DNA of 64,000 nucleotides, from positions 77,481 through 141,480 of the forward strand of contig DVML01000007.1 of the NCBI GenBank assembly GCA_018714965.1, written 5' to 3'. The notes beneath the pieces are model-generated. The model searched no databases and was not told the origin of the DNA. It saw only the letters and a program-made list of their open reading frames with translations. Origin of the DNA: Fimihabitans intestinipullorum (GTDB lineage: Bacteria; Bacillota_I; Bacilli_A; RF39; UBA660). Shown one piece after another: positions 15,364 to 24,231 of this stretch (the stretch's first letter is position 1; every line of letters begins with the position of its first letter). Position numbers and translations under genes: made by a program.

Positions 15364-16710
15364 TTATTTTTTTTTGATGTGTGGAATTTCTATCTTTTGG
15401 TTAGAAAAGTTCCAATTCATTTGATAATCTGGCAATAATTTCGTTTTAATCGGCATCATTCTTGGAATTAAAATGACAGCTTCGAAACGCTTCATCATTT
15501 TTAACTCTTCTACTGTGATGAGTGGAATAATCATGCCATGTTCTTCTTTATTACCACACATTTTACTAATTTCTTCTAGTGTTTCAATGTTGTTAGATAA
15601 TAAATAAATTATATTTCGGAATGTCAATTTAATAATTTCAGCATCTTCTTTTCCATACAAGTTAGTAAGAGCTTGTAAACTTTGAATCACGGCAGTGATT
15701 CGAATAGAAAGACCACGTGCATAACTTGCGATATTATTGAAATCAACGATCGGCATAAGTTTATCAAACTCATCTAAGATAATATTCATACCATGATTTT
15801 TGTTATTGTATAGACGGATTACTTGATAAGCTTGATCTATGAATAGTGGAATAAAGGTACTACTATATGAACTAGTACCGCTAATCATAAATACCGCTGT
15901 CTTTTCTGTGACAATTGTTTTAAAGTCAAAATCTGTGCATGCCGTCATGTTAGAAAATTGAATTCTTGAAATATATTTTTTCAATTTCTGATTAGTAACA
16001 GATAAGATACTTCCTTTTGTTTCAGGTGGGGCTAATAAAGTCCCAACTAAATTCATATAAATTGTAGAAGTATGATCTAAGCTATCCATTAACTCTTTTG
16101 CCATGCTGATGTCTGATCCTTTTTTGTTTTCTTGCAACTCACAAGAAAATGTAAAAATTTTACGGAATGTAATATTTTCTTTTTTCTCGTTTTCGAATAA
16201 ATATAGTACAAGTCCAGTAAAATAATCGATAGATGTATTTATCCAGAATGGGTCCCCTTGATAATGAGGTTCTGCAAAGATGTAGTGGGCGATATGTTCT
16301 ACTAATTCGAGTGCTAGATCTTGTTTACCTGCATGGTATAAGTCGTATGGAAAAGTAAATGGATTCCAACAGTTTCCTCTTTCTAAACGATCTAAATCTA
16401 AAATGATTGTTTGATAACCGCGTTCTTTTAATTCTCCAGATACAAGTTCGTATAATTCACCTTTGCAATCATTTACGATAAGTGATTTTCCTGTTTGAAT
16501 TCCAAGACGAATTTCCGGTAACATACAAGCTTGCGTTTTTCCAGATCCTTGCGAAGCAATGACAAGAGTATGTCCTGTTTCCTCATTGACGTATAGTGTG
16601 TTTCCTTCATATCCCATAGGAATACCAGAAACCGTTTTATTTTGTTCTGGAATGACCGGTGTTAGAATCTTTGCTAACTCTTCCTTGCTTGACCATCTTG
16701 CATAATGCAT
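15364..16710 (-). CDS. VirD4/TraG-family coupling ATPase without membrane anchor
   Basis: This 448-residue P-loop ATPase has the TraG/VirD4 type-IV coupling protein layout: an ARWSSKEEL start block, Walker A ASQGSGKTQ (about 52-60), VNDCKGELYELVSGELKERG, GNCWNPF, and Walker B NIILDEFDKLMP. Coupling proteins pump DNA or protein into type IV secretion channels. Members normally have N-terminal membrane helices; here the cytoplasmic domain begins at residue 1, so the protein should be soluble. No relaxase, VirB4 or pilus gene is nearby. It may be a remnant of a conjugative element or a separate soluble family. The ATG follows GGAGGGAG on the minus strand. Confidence 0.85.
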   Translation of the reverse strand: MHYARWSSKEELAKILTPVIPEQNKTVSGIPMGYEGNTLYVNEETGHTLVIASQGSGKTQACMLPEIRLGIQTGKSLIVNDCKGELYELVSGELKERGYQTIILDLDRLERGNCWNPFTFPYDLYHAGKQDLALELVEHIAHYIFAEPHYQGDPFWINTSIDYFTGLVLYLFENEKKENITFRKIFTFSCELQENKKGSDISMAKELMDSLDHTSTIYMNLVGTLLAPPETKGSILSVTNQKLKKYISRIQFSNMTACTDFDFKTIVTEKTAVFMISGTSSYSSTFIPLFIDQAYQVIRLYNNKNHGMNIILDEFDKLMPIVDFNNIASYARGLSIRITAVIQSLQALTNLYGKEDAEIIKLTFRNIIYLLSNNIETLEEISKMCGNKEEHGMIIPLITVEELKMMKRFEAVILIPRMMPIKTKLLPDYQMNWNFSNQKIEIPHIKKK

Positions 16711-16759
16711 ATTTCTCCCTCCTTTCTAACCACAGTATAACACCTCTATAAACAAAAAG

Positions 16760-16787
16760 TTAAACAATAATGAACTTATGGTATAAT
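16760..16787 (+). promoter_or_regulatory. Promoter of the AraC-type regulator
   Basis: A weak -35 TTAAAC (16760-16765) and consensus -10 TATAAT (16782-16787) are 16 bp apart. The -10 position rules out the longer frame starting at 16770 and supports the ATG at 16806. Confidence 0.65.
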
Positions 16788-16805
16788 AGTGCTAGGGTGG
16801 TTTTT

Positions 16806-17267
16806 ATGTATTCTGATGAACTGGTATGTGATATGTTGAATTACATTCATGATCATTTGTATGAAACGATATCGATGGATGAATTAAGTAGACGATTTTT
16901 TTACGATAAAAGTTATCTTATGAGAAAATTTAAAAAAGCGTTAGGAATGACAATTGGTTATTATGTCAATGCGATGCGAATTTATAATAGCTTGTCTTCT
17001 TATCAAACGGGGGATTCCGTATTAAAAATTGCGCTATTTCATGGTTTTCACTCTATCGAATATTATAGTGAGGTGTTTCGCTCAATGATGGGAGTGAGTC
17101 CTAGAACATATAAAAAGTTTGTTCAATATCGCTATTATGAAAATGAAGATGAATACTATAAAATGACAACAACAGTTGTCCAACTACAGTCTTTAAAGAA
17201 ATTTGTATCTGATTATCAGAGTCGTAGAAAACCAGTAAAATTACCGGTCAAGAAAATTCGTTTGTAA
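16806..17267 (+). CDS. AraC-family HTH regulator
   Basis: This 153-residue protein carries the paired helix-turn-helix DNA-binding domain of AraC regulators in its first 105 residues (SMDELSRRFFYDKSYLMRKFKK and the second helix pair ending GVSPRTYKKF). There is no N-terminal sensor domain, so ligand control cannot be inferred. A basic tail follows. It is divergent from the coupling ATPase gene and 64 bp upstream of the ABC system at 17332, which it may control. That last point is inference from position. Confidence 0.88.
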   Translation: MYSDELVCDMLNYIHDHLYETISMDELSRRFFYDKSYLMRKFKKALGMTIGYYVNAMRIYNSLSSYQTGDSVLKIALFHGFHSIEYYSEVFRSMMGVSPRTYKKFVQYRYYENEDEYYKMTTTVVQLQSLKKFVSDYQSRRKPVKLPVKKIRL

Positions 17268-17331
17268 TGATATTATCCTATCTATTTCAGTTGGATAGTG
17301 TTATAATGATAGTAAGAATAGAGGTGGAAAA

Positions 17332-18033
17332 ATGCCTTATATAGAATTAAAAGATGTTAAAAAAGAATATCAGATGGGTGAAGTAAAAATCACCGCATTA
17401 GCAGGGGTTAATTTTTCTGTGGAAAAAGGAGAATTGGTCGTCGTGCTAGGACCATCTGGAGCAGGAAAGACGACAGTGTTAAATATTCTTGGAGGAATGG
17501 ATACGTGTGATAGTGGACATATTTTAGTAGATGGGAACGATATATCCAAATACTCACGTCGTAAATTAGTAGAATATCGGCGGTTTGATATTGGGTTTGT
17601 ATTTCAATTTTATAATCTAGTTCAAAATTTAACCGCTTTGGAAAATGTCGAACTTGCAAGTCAGATTTGTAAGAATCCATTAGATCCTGTAAAAGTGATG
17701 GATCAAGTTGGTTTGAAGGGAAGGTTAAAAAACTTTCCTGCGCAACTTTCAGGCGGAGAACAACAGCGAGTTGCCATTGCACGTGCTATTGCGAAGAATC
17801 CTAAATTATTATTGTGTGATGAACCGACAGGTGCATTGGACTCTAAAACAGGTAAGAAAATTTTAGAATTGTTACAAAAGACATCTCATGAAATGGGAAT
17901 GACGACAATCATCATTACGCACAATGCGATGATTGCAGAAATTGCCGATCGAGTCGTCCGTATGAAAAACGGAAAAATTATCGAGGAGACATTGAACGAT
18001 CATCCATTACCAGTTTCGGAGATTGATTGGTAA
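17332..18033 (+). CDS. ABC transporter ATP-binding protein, LolD/MacB type
   Basis: This 233-residue ATPase has Walker A GPSGAGKTT, the LolD/MacB mark NILGGMD, Q-loop QFYNLVQNLTALENV, signature LSGGEQQRVAIARAI, Walker B LLLCDEPTGALD and switch ITHN. All catalytic elements are present. Such ATPases pair with FtsX-like permeases and act as mechanotransmission machines or peptide and lipid exporters. The stop overlaps the permease start by 1 bp (TAATG at 18031-18035). A TATAAT lies at 17302-17307. Confidence 0.95.
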   Translation: MPYIELKDVKKEYQMGEVKITALAGVNFSVEKGELVVVLGPSGAGKTTVLNILGGMDTCDSGHILVDGNDISKYSRRKLVEYRRFDIGFVFQFYNLVQNLTALENVELASQICKNPLDPVKVMDQVGLKGRLKNFPAQLSGGEQQRVAIARAIAKNPKLLLCDEPTGALDSKTGKKILELLQKTSHEMGMTTIIITHNAMIAEIADRVVRMKNGKIIEETLNDHPLPVSEIDW

Positions 18034-20609
18034 TGAAATTACTATACAAAGATGCAATTCTAAAAATTAAAGAGTCCTTTGGAAGGTTTTTATCAGTTTT
18101 ATTAATTGTAGCGTTAGGAGTCGGTTTTTTTGCGGGACTTAGAGAAGCAACTCCTGACATGTTCTATACTTTAGATCATTATTATGACGAACATAATTTA
18201 ATGGATTTTAAAATTGTAAGTACTGCGGGACTTACTGTGGATGATGTTCGTTCTTTAAAAGAACTTGAACATGTCGAAAAAGTGGTTCCAAGTTATTCTC
18301 TCGATGCACTAGAAGAAGGAAATGCAGTAAGAGTACATTCGCTTGAAGATGATATAAATCAAGTGGAACTAATAGATGGTAGAATGCCAACAGAAAAGAA
18401 TGAATGTTTAGCTGACAACAAACATTACAAAGTGGGAGATACCATCACATTAGATTCAGAAAATGTGGGAAATCAATTAGAAGAGATAGAATATCGTGTA
18501 GTAGGTACAGTAGATTCTGTTTTATATGTAGGAGTTGAAAAAGGAATTTCTACGGTTGGAAATGGAAAATTAAATTCGTTTCTATTTGTACCAAAAGAAA
18601 ACTTTAAAACACCATACTATACGGAAGTATATTTAACTGCGAAAAATACAAAAGAGAAGGAATCTTATTCCAAGGCATACGAGGAAGAGAGAGAATATTT
18701 AAATCAAGAACTTTTAGAATTAAAACCGATTCGTGAGACAAAACGATATGAAGAGTTAAAAGAACAAGCAGCAAGTCAGATCCTGCTATTAGAACAGTCA
18801 ATCGCTTCGCAAAGACAAAAAATAACGGAAATGACACAATATGGTATTCGACCATCCCAAGCAGAAAGAGAGATTTGGAATCAACAAATTCAATTGATGG
18901 AAGAACAAGTAACACTAGCAAAACAAGAGCTAGAAACATTGCCGAAACCGGAGTGGTATCTACTAGACAGAACGGATCAAACAGGATATACTGCGCTTCG
19001 TGATGATATAAACAAAGTAGATGCGATCGCACAAGTTTTTCCGGTATTTTTTATACTTGTTGCAGCATTGATGTGCTTTAATACAATGACGCGTATGATC
19101 GAAGAAGAGAGGACGCAAATCGGAATTTTATCTTCTCTCGGATACAGTCGTTTAAAAATTATTCACAGTTATATTTTCTATGTCTTAATTGCAACGATTT
19201 TAGGAGTTACGATTGGACTATTGGTAGGATATACGACGATTCCAAATATTATTTACAATATTTATCACACGAATTATATTTTGCCTGATTTAATTGTGCA
19301 GGTAAAATGGGGACCATTTGCTCTGATCGTTGGAATTACTATTTTACTAATGTGTGTTGTAACGATATTTGCGGTTATGAAAGAATTGAGCGAAAAACCA
19401 GCGGTTTTACTTAGACCGAAAGCACCTAAGATGGGAAAGAAGGTATTATTAGAACGCGTTCCAATTTTATGGAAACACTTTACCTTTACATGGAAGGTTA
19501 CGAGTAGAAATATCTTTCGTTATAAAAAACGTGTATTTATGACGATCATTGGTATTTTAGGATGTACAGCATTACTTTTAACTGGTTTTGGTCTTAGAGA
19601 TGACATCAATAGATTAGGTGACTTACAATATGGAGAATTGATTCACTATGATGCGATTGTTGGTTTAAAAACTCCGGCGACAACGATAGAGCCAGAATTG
19701 CACCAAGTATTAGAAACATCGAAAGTAGAAAAGACGATCCCATTATATCAAGAGACTATGAAGTTCTACGCAGGAGAAGAAAATCATGATGTATACATGA
19801 TGGCGATGCCAAGTGATAGAGATATTTCTGATTTTATTACACTTCGATCACAAGATGATCAAAAGAAGGTAGAACTTAAAGATGATGGCGTCGTTATCAC
19901 GGAGAAGATGGCACAACTATTGGGAGCGGAAAAAGATGGATTTATTAAGGTTCGCAACAGTCAAAATGAATTATTTGTGCTGCATGTAACAGATATCGTT
20001 GAAAATTATACTATGCATTACATTTATATGAATGAAGTATATTACAGAGAAATTTTTGGATCTGATATGGAGTACAATGTCATTATGATAAAGGGCTTAG
20101 ATGTAAAGGAAGATGCGTTTGCGCAAGATTTGATCAATAGTGGAACGGTTACTTCTGTCAACTTTACAAGTGACAATACAGCGCTTTTCGATCGGATGGT
20201 AGATGGTCTCAATCAGATTATATACTTGATTATTATTGCGGCCTCAATGCTTGCATTTGTCGTATTATACAATTTGACTGCGATTAATATCATGGAGAGA
20301 ATGAGAGAGATTGCAACGTTGAAAGTACTTGGTTTTTACGACAAAGAGGTGTCAAGTTATGTATATCGAGAGACGTTCTTATTGACAGTGCTTGGAAGTT
20401 TCATTGGACTTATAGTTGGAATTGCGCTGCACCGATATGTGATGCTAGTTGCGGAGACAGATGATATTATGTTTTTGAAACAGATCGAGCCACTTAGTTA
20501 TCTTTACGCTTTTGTGATTACGATACTGTTAAGTGCAGTCATTCAAATATTTACGTATTTTAAATTGAAAAAAATCGATATGATCTCATCTTTGAAGTCA
20601 GTAGAATAA
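18033..20609 (+). CDS. FtsX/MacB-type ABC permease
   Basis: This 858-residue membrane protein has an N-terminal helix (about 15-38), then a large extracellular region of some 300 residues including a coiled coil (about residues 205-310). Two FtsX domains follow, with membrane helices around residues 335-455 and 735-850, each carrying the ERxxxIxxLxxLGYxxxxI type signature (for example EERTQIGILSSLGYSRLKII). A second soluble domain lies between them. Gram-positive permeases of this type commonly serve peptide resistance or cell-envelope remodelling; the substrate is unknown here. The start is the ATG at 18033, coupled to the ATPase. Confidence 0.92.
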   Translation: MKLLYKDAILKIKESFGRFLSVLLIVALGVGFFAGLREATPDMFYTLDHYYDEHNLMDFKIVSTAGLTVDDVRSLKELEHVEKVVPSYSLDALEEGNAVRVHSLEDDINQVELIDGRMPTEKNECLADNKHYKVGDTITLDSENVGNQLEEIEYRVVGTVDSVLYVGVEKGISTVGNGKLNSFLFVPKENFKTPYYTEVYLTAKNTKEKESYSKAYEEEREYLNQELLELKPIRETKRYEELKEQAASQILLLEQSIASQRQKITEMTQYGIRPSQAEREIWNQQIQLMEEQVTLAKQELETLPKPEWYLLDRTDQTGYTALRDDINKVDAIAQVFPVFFILVAALMCFNTMTRMIEEERTQIGILSSLGYSRLKIIHSYIFYVLIATILGVTIGLLVGYTTIPNIIYNIYHTNYILPDLIVQVKWGPFALIVGITILLMCVVTIFAVMKELSEKPAVLLRPKAPKMGKKVLLERVPILWKHFTFTWKVTSRNIFRYKKRVFMTIIGILGCTALLLTGFGLRDDINRLGDLQYGELIHYDAIVGLKTPATTIEPELHQVLETSKVEKTIPLYQETMKFYAGEENHDVYMMAMPSDRDISDFITLRSQDDQKKVELKDDGVVITEKMAQLLGAEKDGFIKVRNSQNELFVLHVTDIVENYTMHYIYMNEVYYREIFGSDMEYNVIMIKGLDVKEDAFAQDLINSGTVTSVNFTSDNTALFDRMVDGLNQIIYLIIIAASMLAFVVLYNLTAINIMERMREIATLKVLGFYDKEVSSYVYRETFLLTVLGSFIGLIVGIALHRYVMLVAETDDIMFLKQIEPLSYLYAFVITILLSAVIQIFTYFKLKKIDMISSLKSVE

Positions 20610-20670
20610 CAGTTGATCATAGAAATAATTTATAGGCATATAATATAGTGTATCTAGCAATAGATATGAG

Positions 20671-20704
20671 GGAAACTCGTAGTGTTACGGTTTCCTTTTT
20701 TTTT
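20671..20704 (+). terminator. Terminator of the LolD/FtsX operon
   Basis: GGAAAC pairs with GTTTCC, continued by CGTA with TACG around a GTGT loop, and nine T follow. Confidence 0.9.
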
Positions 20705-20804
20705 GTCTAAAATTTCCAGTGTAAAGTGATGTGTTCTTAAAGCTCTACTCTATACTTTGTCGACATATTTTGATATAATAATATAGAAGAATAGGAGGAA
20801 TCAA

Positions 20805-23800
20805 ATGAAGAAAATATTAAACATACTGTTAGTATTTACCATATTATTTTCATGTTTTATTCCACCTTATGAATATCAAGAAGTAAAAGCGGATACTTAT
20901 CCTCAATATGCGATTGTTAATTTTAGAACAAAGTCTTGTGATGTGAATACATATTATACAACTGATACAGGACTTTCTGGATATACCAATGGTTGTTATG
21001 GGGCTGATGCAGCTTTTTTAGGGATTGAAAACGGAAAGGTAAAATTTAAATTGTCTGGGGTTGTCGGGTATGTTAATCCAAGCGAAGTTGAAATTCGAAA
21101 TATGGACCCTGAGATTCCAACAACATATATTTCTAATTATATCGTTGAAGATGGTAGGATAAAACATGTGATACAACAAAATGTGAATTATTACAATTCT
21201 GCAAATGTGATCTCAATTGGAAGGGCACCAGAAGGGCTAGCAAATGGTATTTATTATAGTTATGACGGAATATATTTTTACGAAGGTACTTTGAATGGTT
21301 TTAAAAAAATGATTGATGATTATAAAGAAGGTGCACATTATCGGGCGTTGAATGCAACAAAACCTTATTATAATTATTATCTATATTTGCCTGTTAGAAC
21401 TATTAGCAATTATACAGTAGAAGATATTGCTTATGATTTATCTACTTATAATAGTAAAATGACTTCTTATCCACCTGCTTCAAATGAATCACACCTCTAT
21501 GGAGAAGAATTATCTTTTATTGAGTATCAAGGAGAATATGGCGTTAATGCTATTATGAGTTTAAGCCTGGCTAAAAATGAAAGCAATATGGGAAGAAGTA
21601 AAATTGCTTATAACAAGAATAATTTATTTGGAATGGCAGCCTATGATAGTAGTACTGGCTCAGCTTTTAGTTTTAAGACAGTAAGGGAAGGAATTAAATA
21701 TTTCAATAAAACTATGATTTCAGAGGGATATTTAGATCCTAAGGATAAAGGAAATCGTTATCATGGTGGTCATGTAGGAAATAAAGGCAGCGGATTTAAT
21801 GTAAAGTATGCATCAGACCCTTATTGGGGAGAAAAGGAAGCGTCATATTATTATAATTTTGATCGCATTTATGGAAATCAAGATTATAATAAAGAAAAAA
21901 TTGGAATAAAAACAAATGATCAAATATATCCAATTAGAAAAGAACCAGATAACAATGCAACAATTTTATATCAAACGACGAATGAACGAAATATTCCGTT
22001 TGTTATTTTAGAAGAGGTCATGGTTGGAAATCAAAAATGGTATAAAGTTCAAACGGATCCGACTTTAACAGAAGATAGGAGTCAAGTATTACAAGATAAT
22101 GGAGCTTATAATTTTAATCAAAACTATGGATATATTCGTGCTGATTATATAGGATATGTAAGCAATGGAAATGGTCAAAAAGCAAAATACACCATTGAGT
22201 TTAATCCAAATGGTGGACATTTTCCAGATAGAACAGAGACTTCAAGTAAGAAAATTACTGTAGAAGAATATACAGTGCCACAAGTTCAAAGTCCTGTTAG
22301 AGATGGATATACTTTCGTAGGATGGAATGAAACTGTAATACCTGCACAAGAAAATAAGACATATGTTGCTGTATGGAAAAGTCCAACACCACAAAAATAT
22401 AATATTATTTTTGATGCGAATGGAGGAAAATTTAATGATGGAACGACAACGAAATCGCAAAGTGTTGAAGAAGGAAACAAACCAACAGTACCGGAATCAC
22501 CTACTAGAGATGGTTACGTTTTTAAAGGATGGGATAGTGAAATATCTTTAGTAACAGGAAATAAAACGTATACTGCAGTTTGGGAGAAAGTACCAAAAAA
22601 ATATGAGATTACATTTGATGCAGACGGAGGAAAATTTAGTGACGGAAGTACTTCTAAAGTTGTAACGGCAATAGAAGGTGAAAAACCTCAAACAATTGAA
22701 AATCCAATTAGGGAAGGATATATTTTTAAGGGATGGAGTCCAGAAATTGTAAGTGCAACAAAAAATACGACATATACTGCAATTTGGGAAAAAGAAAAAG
22801 AAATCTACACTGTTACATTTGATGCAAACGGTGGAAGTTTCGAAGATGGAAGTAAAAAGCAAGAGCAAAAGGTAGAAGAGGGAACGAAGCCTACAGAACC
22901 GAAAGCACCAACAAAGAAAGGATATCGATTTATTGGTTGGGACCAGACTGTAACAGAAGCAGTAGAAAATGTGACATATAAAGCAGTATGGGAAGCAGTA
23001 AAAACATACGAAATTACGTTTGATGCAAATGGAGGTAAGTTTGAAAATCAAAAAGATACATTAACTGTAAATGTTGAAGAAAATCAAAAACCTACAGTAA
23101 ATATACCAACGAAAAAGGGTTATGTTTTCCAAGGATGGGATCCAGAAATTACAACTGCCACAAAAAATACAACATATAAAGCAATATGGAAAGAATTATC
23201 ATTAGATGATTTAGGAGAAAAAAATGGATTATTTTATGTTGATTCTTTTCAAAAACAAGATGGTAAATTAAAATTTAAAGGATATAATACAATTGAAGGC
23301 ATTGATAATAATTTAGATACCAATATTGAGTATACATTAATATTTAAAAATGTTGAGACTCAAGAGGAAGTGTTATCTCAAAATGCAACGAGAATTACAA
23401 ATAAGGAAAATCATCCGTTTGAAATATATAGTGTAGACGGAAAAGATTATACTTACGCATGGTTTGAAATGGAGATTGATTTTAGTAAGCTTCCTGAAGG
23501 AAATTATATTATGTATATGGTTTCAAATACTGATCAATACTATTCTAAGAAAACAGTAAATAATCTTACTAATAGTGTACAGAGTGCTAATTATAGCCAG
23601 GGAGATAAAAATATAATAATTCGAAACAACTATAATTATGAAAATAGCCCAATTGAATTAATTGTCCGCAATAAAAGTAACATGAATGTTCAAAAAAATG
23701 TGGGAACATATTATAATCAATTTGATACTTATACAATATTTGAATTTACCCCTGATAATTTACTACACATAAGAGGTTTATCATATTCTTATGGAATGAA

Positions 23801-24161
23801 TTTGAGCAACCAAGGTGTAACTAATCGAAGTTTATTATTCGAAAATGTTGAAACATATCAAGTTTATTCTAAAACGCTAGGATATATTACGAATGGTGAT
23901 TATATGGCACCGTTACCTGAAAATGATTCTTTGGGAAAAGAAAGAGCTTGGTATGATAAATCAATTAATTTAAGTGATATTCCTAAAGGAACATACATAT
24001 TATATACAACTACGACATCTCAAGGAAAGACAGATATTTCGGAAATGACGGAGAAAATGGGACGCTCTTTGGAAGACGTAGTAAAAGTAATCGATGGAAA
24101 ACGCTATTCTTTCCACATCAATTATGAAAGAGGAAGCAGAATTGAAATGGTAGTAGAGTAA
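20805..24161 (+). CDS. Secreted glucosaminidase-like protein with InlB B-repeats
   Basis: This 1118-residue exported protein starts with a signal peptide ending near VKA (residue 29). After an N-terminal region comes a GH73-type glucosaminidase domain (about 235-355), with IMSLSLAKNESNMGRSKIA holding the candidate catalytic Glu and NNLFGMAAYDSS. A bacterial SH3-like segment follows (about 365-455). Five InlB/Flg_new repeats (about 461-797) follow, and then an unrecognised 320-residue C-terminal domain. No LPxTG motif or membrane anchor is seen, so it is either released or held by wall binding. It is likely a wall hydrolase involved in remodelling or surface contact. AGGAGGAAT sets the start. 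Confidence 0.87.
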   Translation: MKKILNILLVFTILFSCFIPPYEYQEVKADTYPQYAIVNFRTKSCDVNTYYTTDTGLSGYTNGCYGADAAFLGIENGKVKFKLSGVVGYVNPSEVEIRNMDPEIPTTYISNYIVEDGRIKHVIQQNVNYYNSANVISIGRAPEGLANGIYYSYDGIYFYEGTLNGFKKMIDDYKEGAHYRALNATKPYYNYYLYLPVRTISNYTVEDIAYDLSTYNSKMTSYPPASNESHLYGEELSFIEYQGEYGVNAIMSLSLAKNESNMGRSKIAYNKNNLFGMAAYDSSTGSAFSFKTVREGIKYFNKTMISEGYLDPKDKGNRYHGGHVGNKGSGFNVKYASDPYWGEKEASYYYNFDRIYGNQDYNKEKIGIKTNDQIYPIRKEPDNNATILYQTTNERNIPFVILEEVMVGNQKWYKVQTDPTLTEDRSQVLQDNGAYNFNQNYGYIRADYIGYVSNGNGQKAKYTIEFNPNGGHFPDRTETSSKKITVEEYTVPQVQSPVRDGYTFVGWNETVIPAQENKTYVAVWKSPTPQKYNIIFDANGGKFNDGTTTKSQSVEEGNKPTVPESPTRDGYVFKGWDSEISLVTGNKTYTAVWEKVPKKYEITFDADGGKFSDGSTSKVVTAIEGEKPQTIENPIREGYIFKGWSPEIVSATKNTTYTAIWEKEKEIYTVTFDANGGSFEDGSKKQEQKVEEGTKPTEPKAPTKKGYRFIGWDQTVTEAVENVTYKAVWEAVKTYEITFDANGGKFENQKDTLTVNVEENQKPTVNIPTKKGYVFQGWDPEITTATKNTTYKAIWKELSLDDLGEKNGLFYVDSFQKQDGKLKFKGYNTIEGIDNNLDTNIEYTLIFKNVETQEEVLSQNATRITNKENHPFEIYSVDGKDYTYAWFEMEIDFSKLPEGNYIMYMVSNTDQYYSKKTVNNLTNSVQSANYSQGDKNIIIRNNYNYENSPIELIVRNKSNMNVQKNVGTYYNQFDTYTIFEFTPDNLLHIRGLSYSYGMNLSNQGVTNRSLLFENVETYQVYSKTLGYITNGDYMAPLPENDSLGKERAWYDKSINLSDIPKGTYILYTTTTSQGKTDISEMTEKMGRSLEDVVKVIDGKRYSFHINYERGSRIEMVVE
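22188..23194 (+). repeat. Five tandem InlB B-repeat units in coding sequence
   Basis: Five units of about 65-70 codons each share the frame (Y)(E/T/N)I.FDANGGKF..G, then EEG.KPT, GY.F.GWD and ...TTYKA.W(E/K). They are diverged at DNA level, so they are old domain repeats rather than a recent satellite. Confidence 0.85.
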
Positions 24162-24167
24162 CAAGAT

Positions 24168-24195
24168 AAAAGGAACAGTGACATGTTCCTTTTTT
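24168..24195 (+). terminator. Terminator of the glucosaminidase gene
   Basis: AAAAGGAACA pairs with TGTTCCTTTT around GTGACA. A T run extends to 24195. Confidence 0.88.
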
Positions 24196-24200
24196 GGTTA

Positions 24201-24231
24201 AAAAAACTGTACATTGAAATTGTACAGTTTT
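24201..24231 (-). terminator. Terminator of the PASTA gene
   Basis: AAACTGTACA (24204-24213) pairs with TGTACAGTTT (24221-24230). On the minus strand a T run follows. It begins at the stop codon of the minus-strand gene. Confidence 0.85.

Noticed and set aside
18604..19032. Minus-strand ORF of 142 codons
   Set aside because: It is antisense to the FtsX permease coiled-coil region, has no ribosome site, and its Leu-rich product mirrors the coding strand.
22548..23051. Minus-strand ORF of 167 codons
   Set aside because: It lies opposite the InlB repeats and its Cys/Phe-rich product is a shadow of the repeated coding sequence.
22188..23194. CRISPR-like or satellite repeat
   Set aside because: The repeats are about 200 bp, in frame, diverged at DNA level and encode InlB domains.
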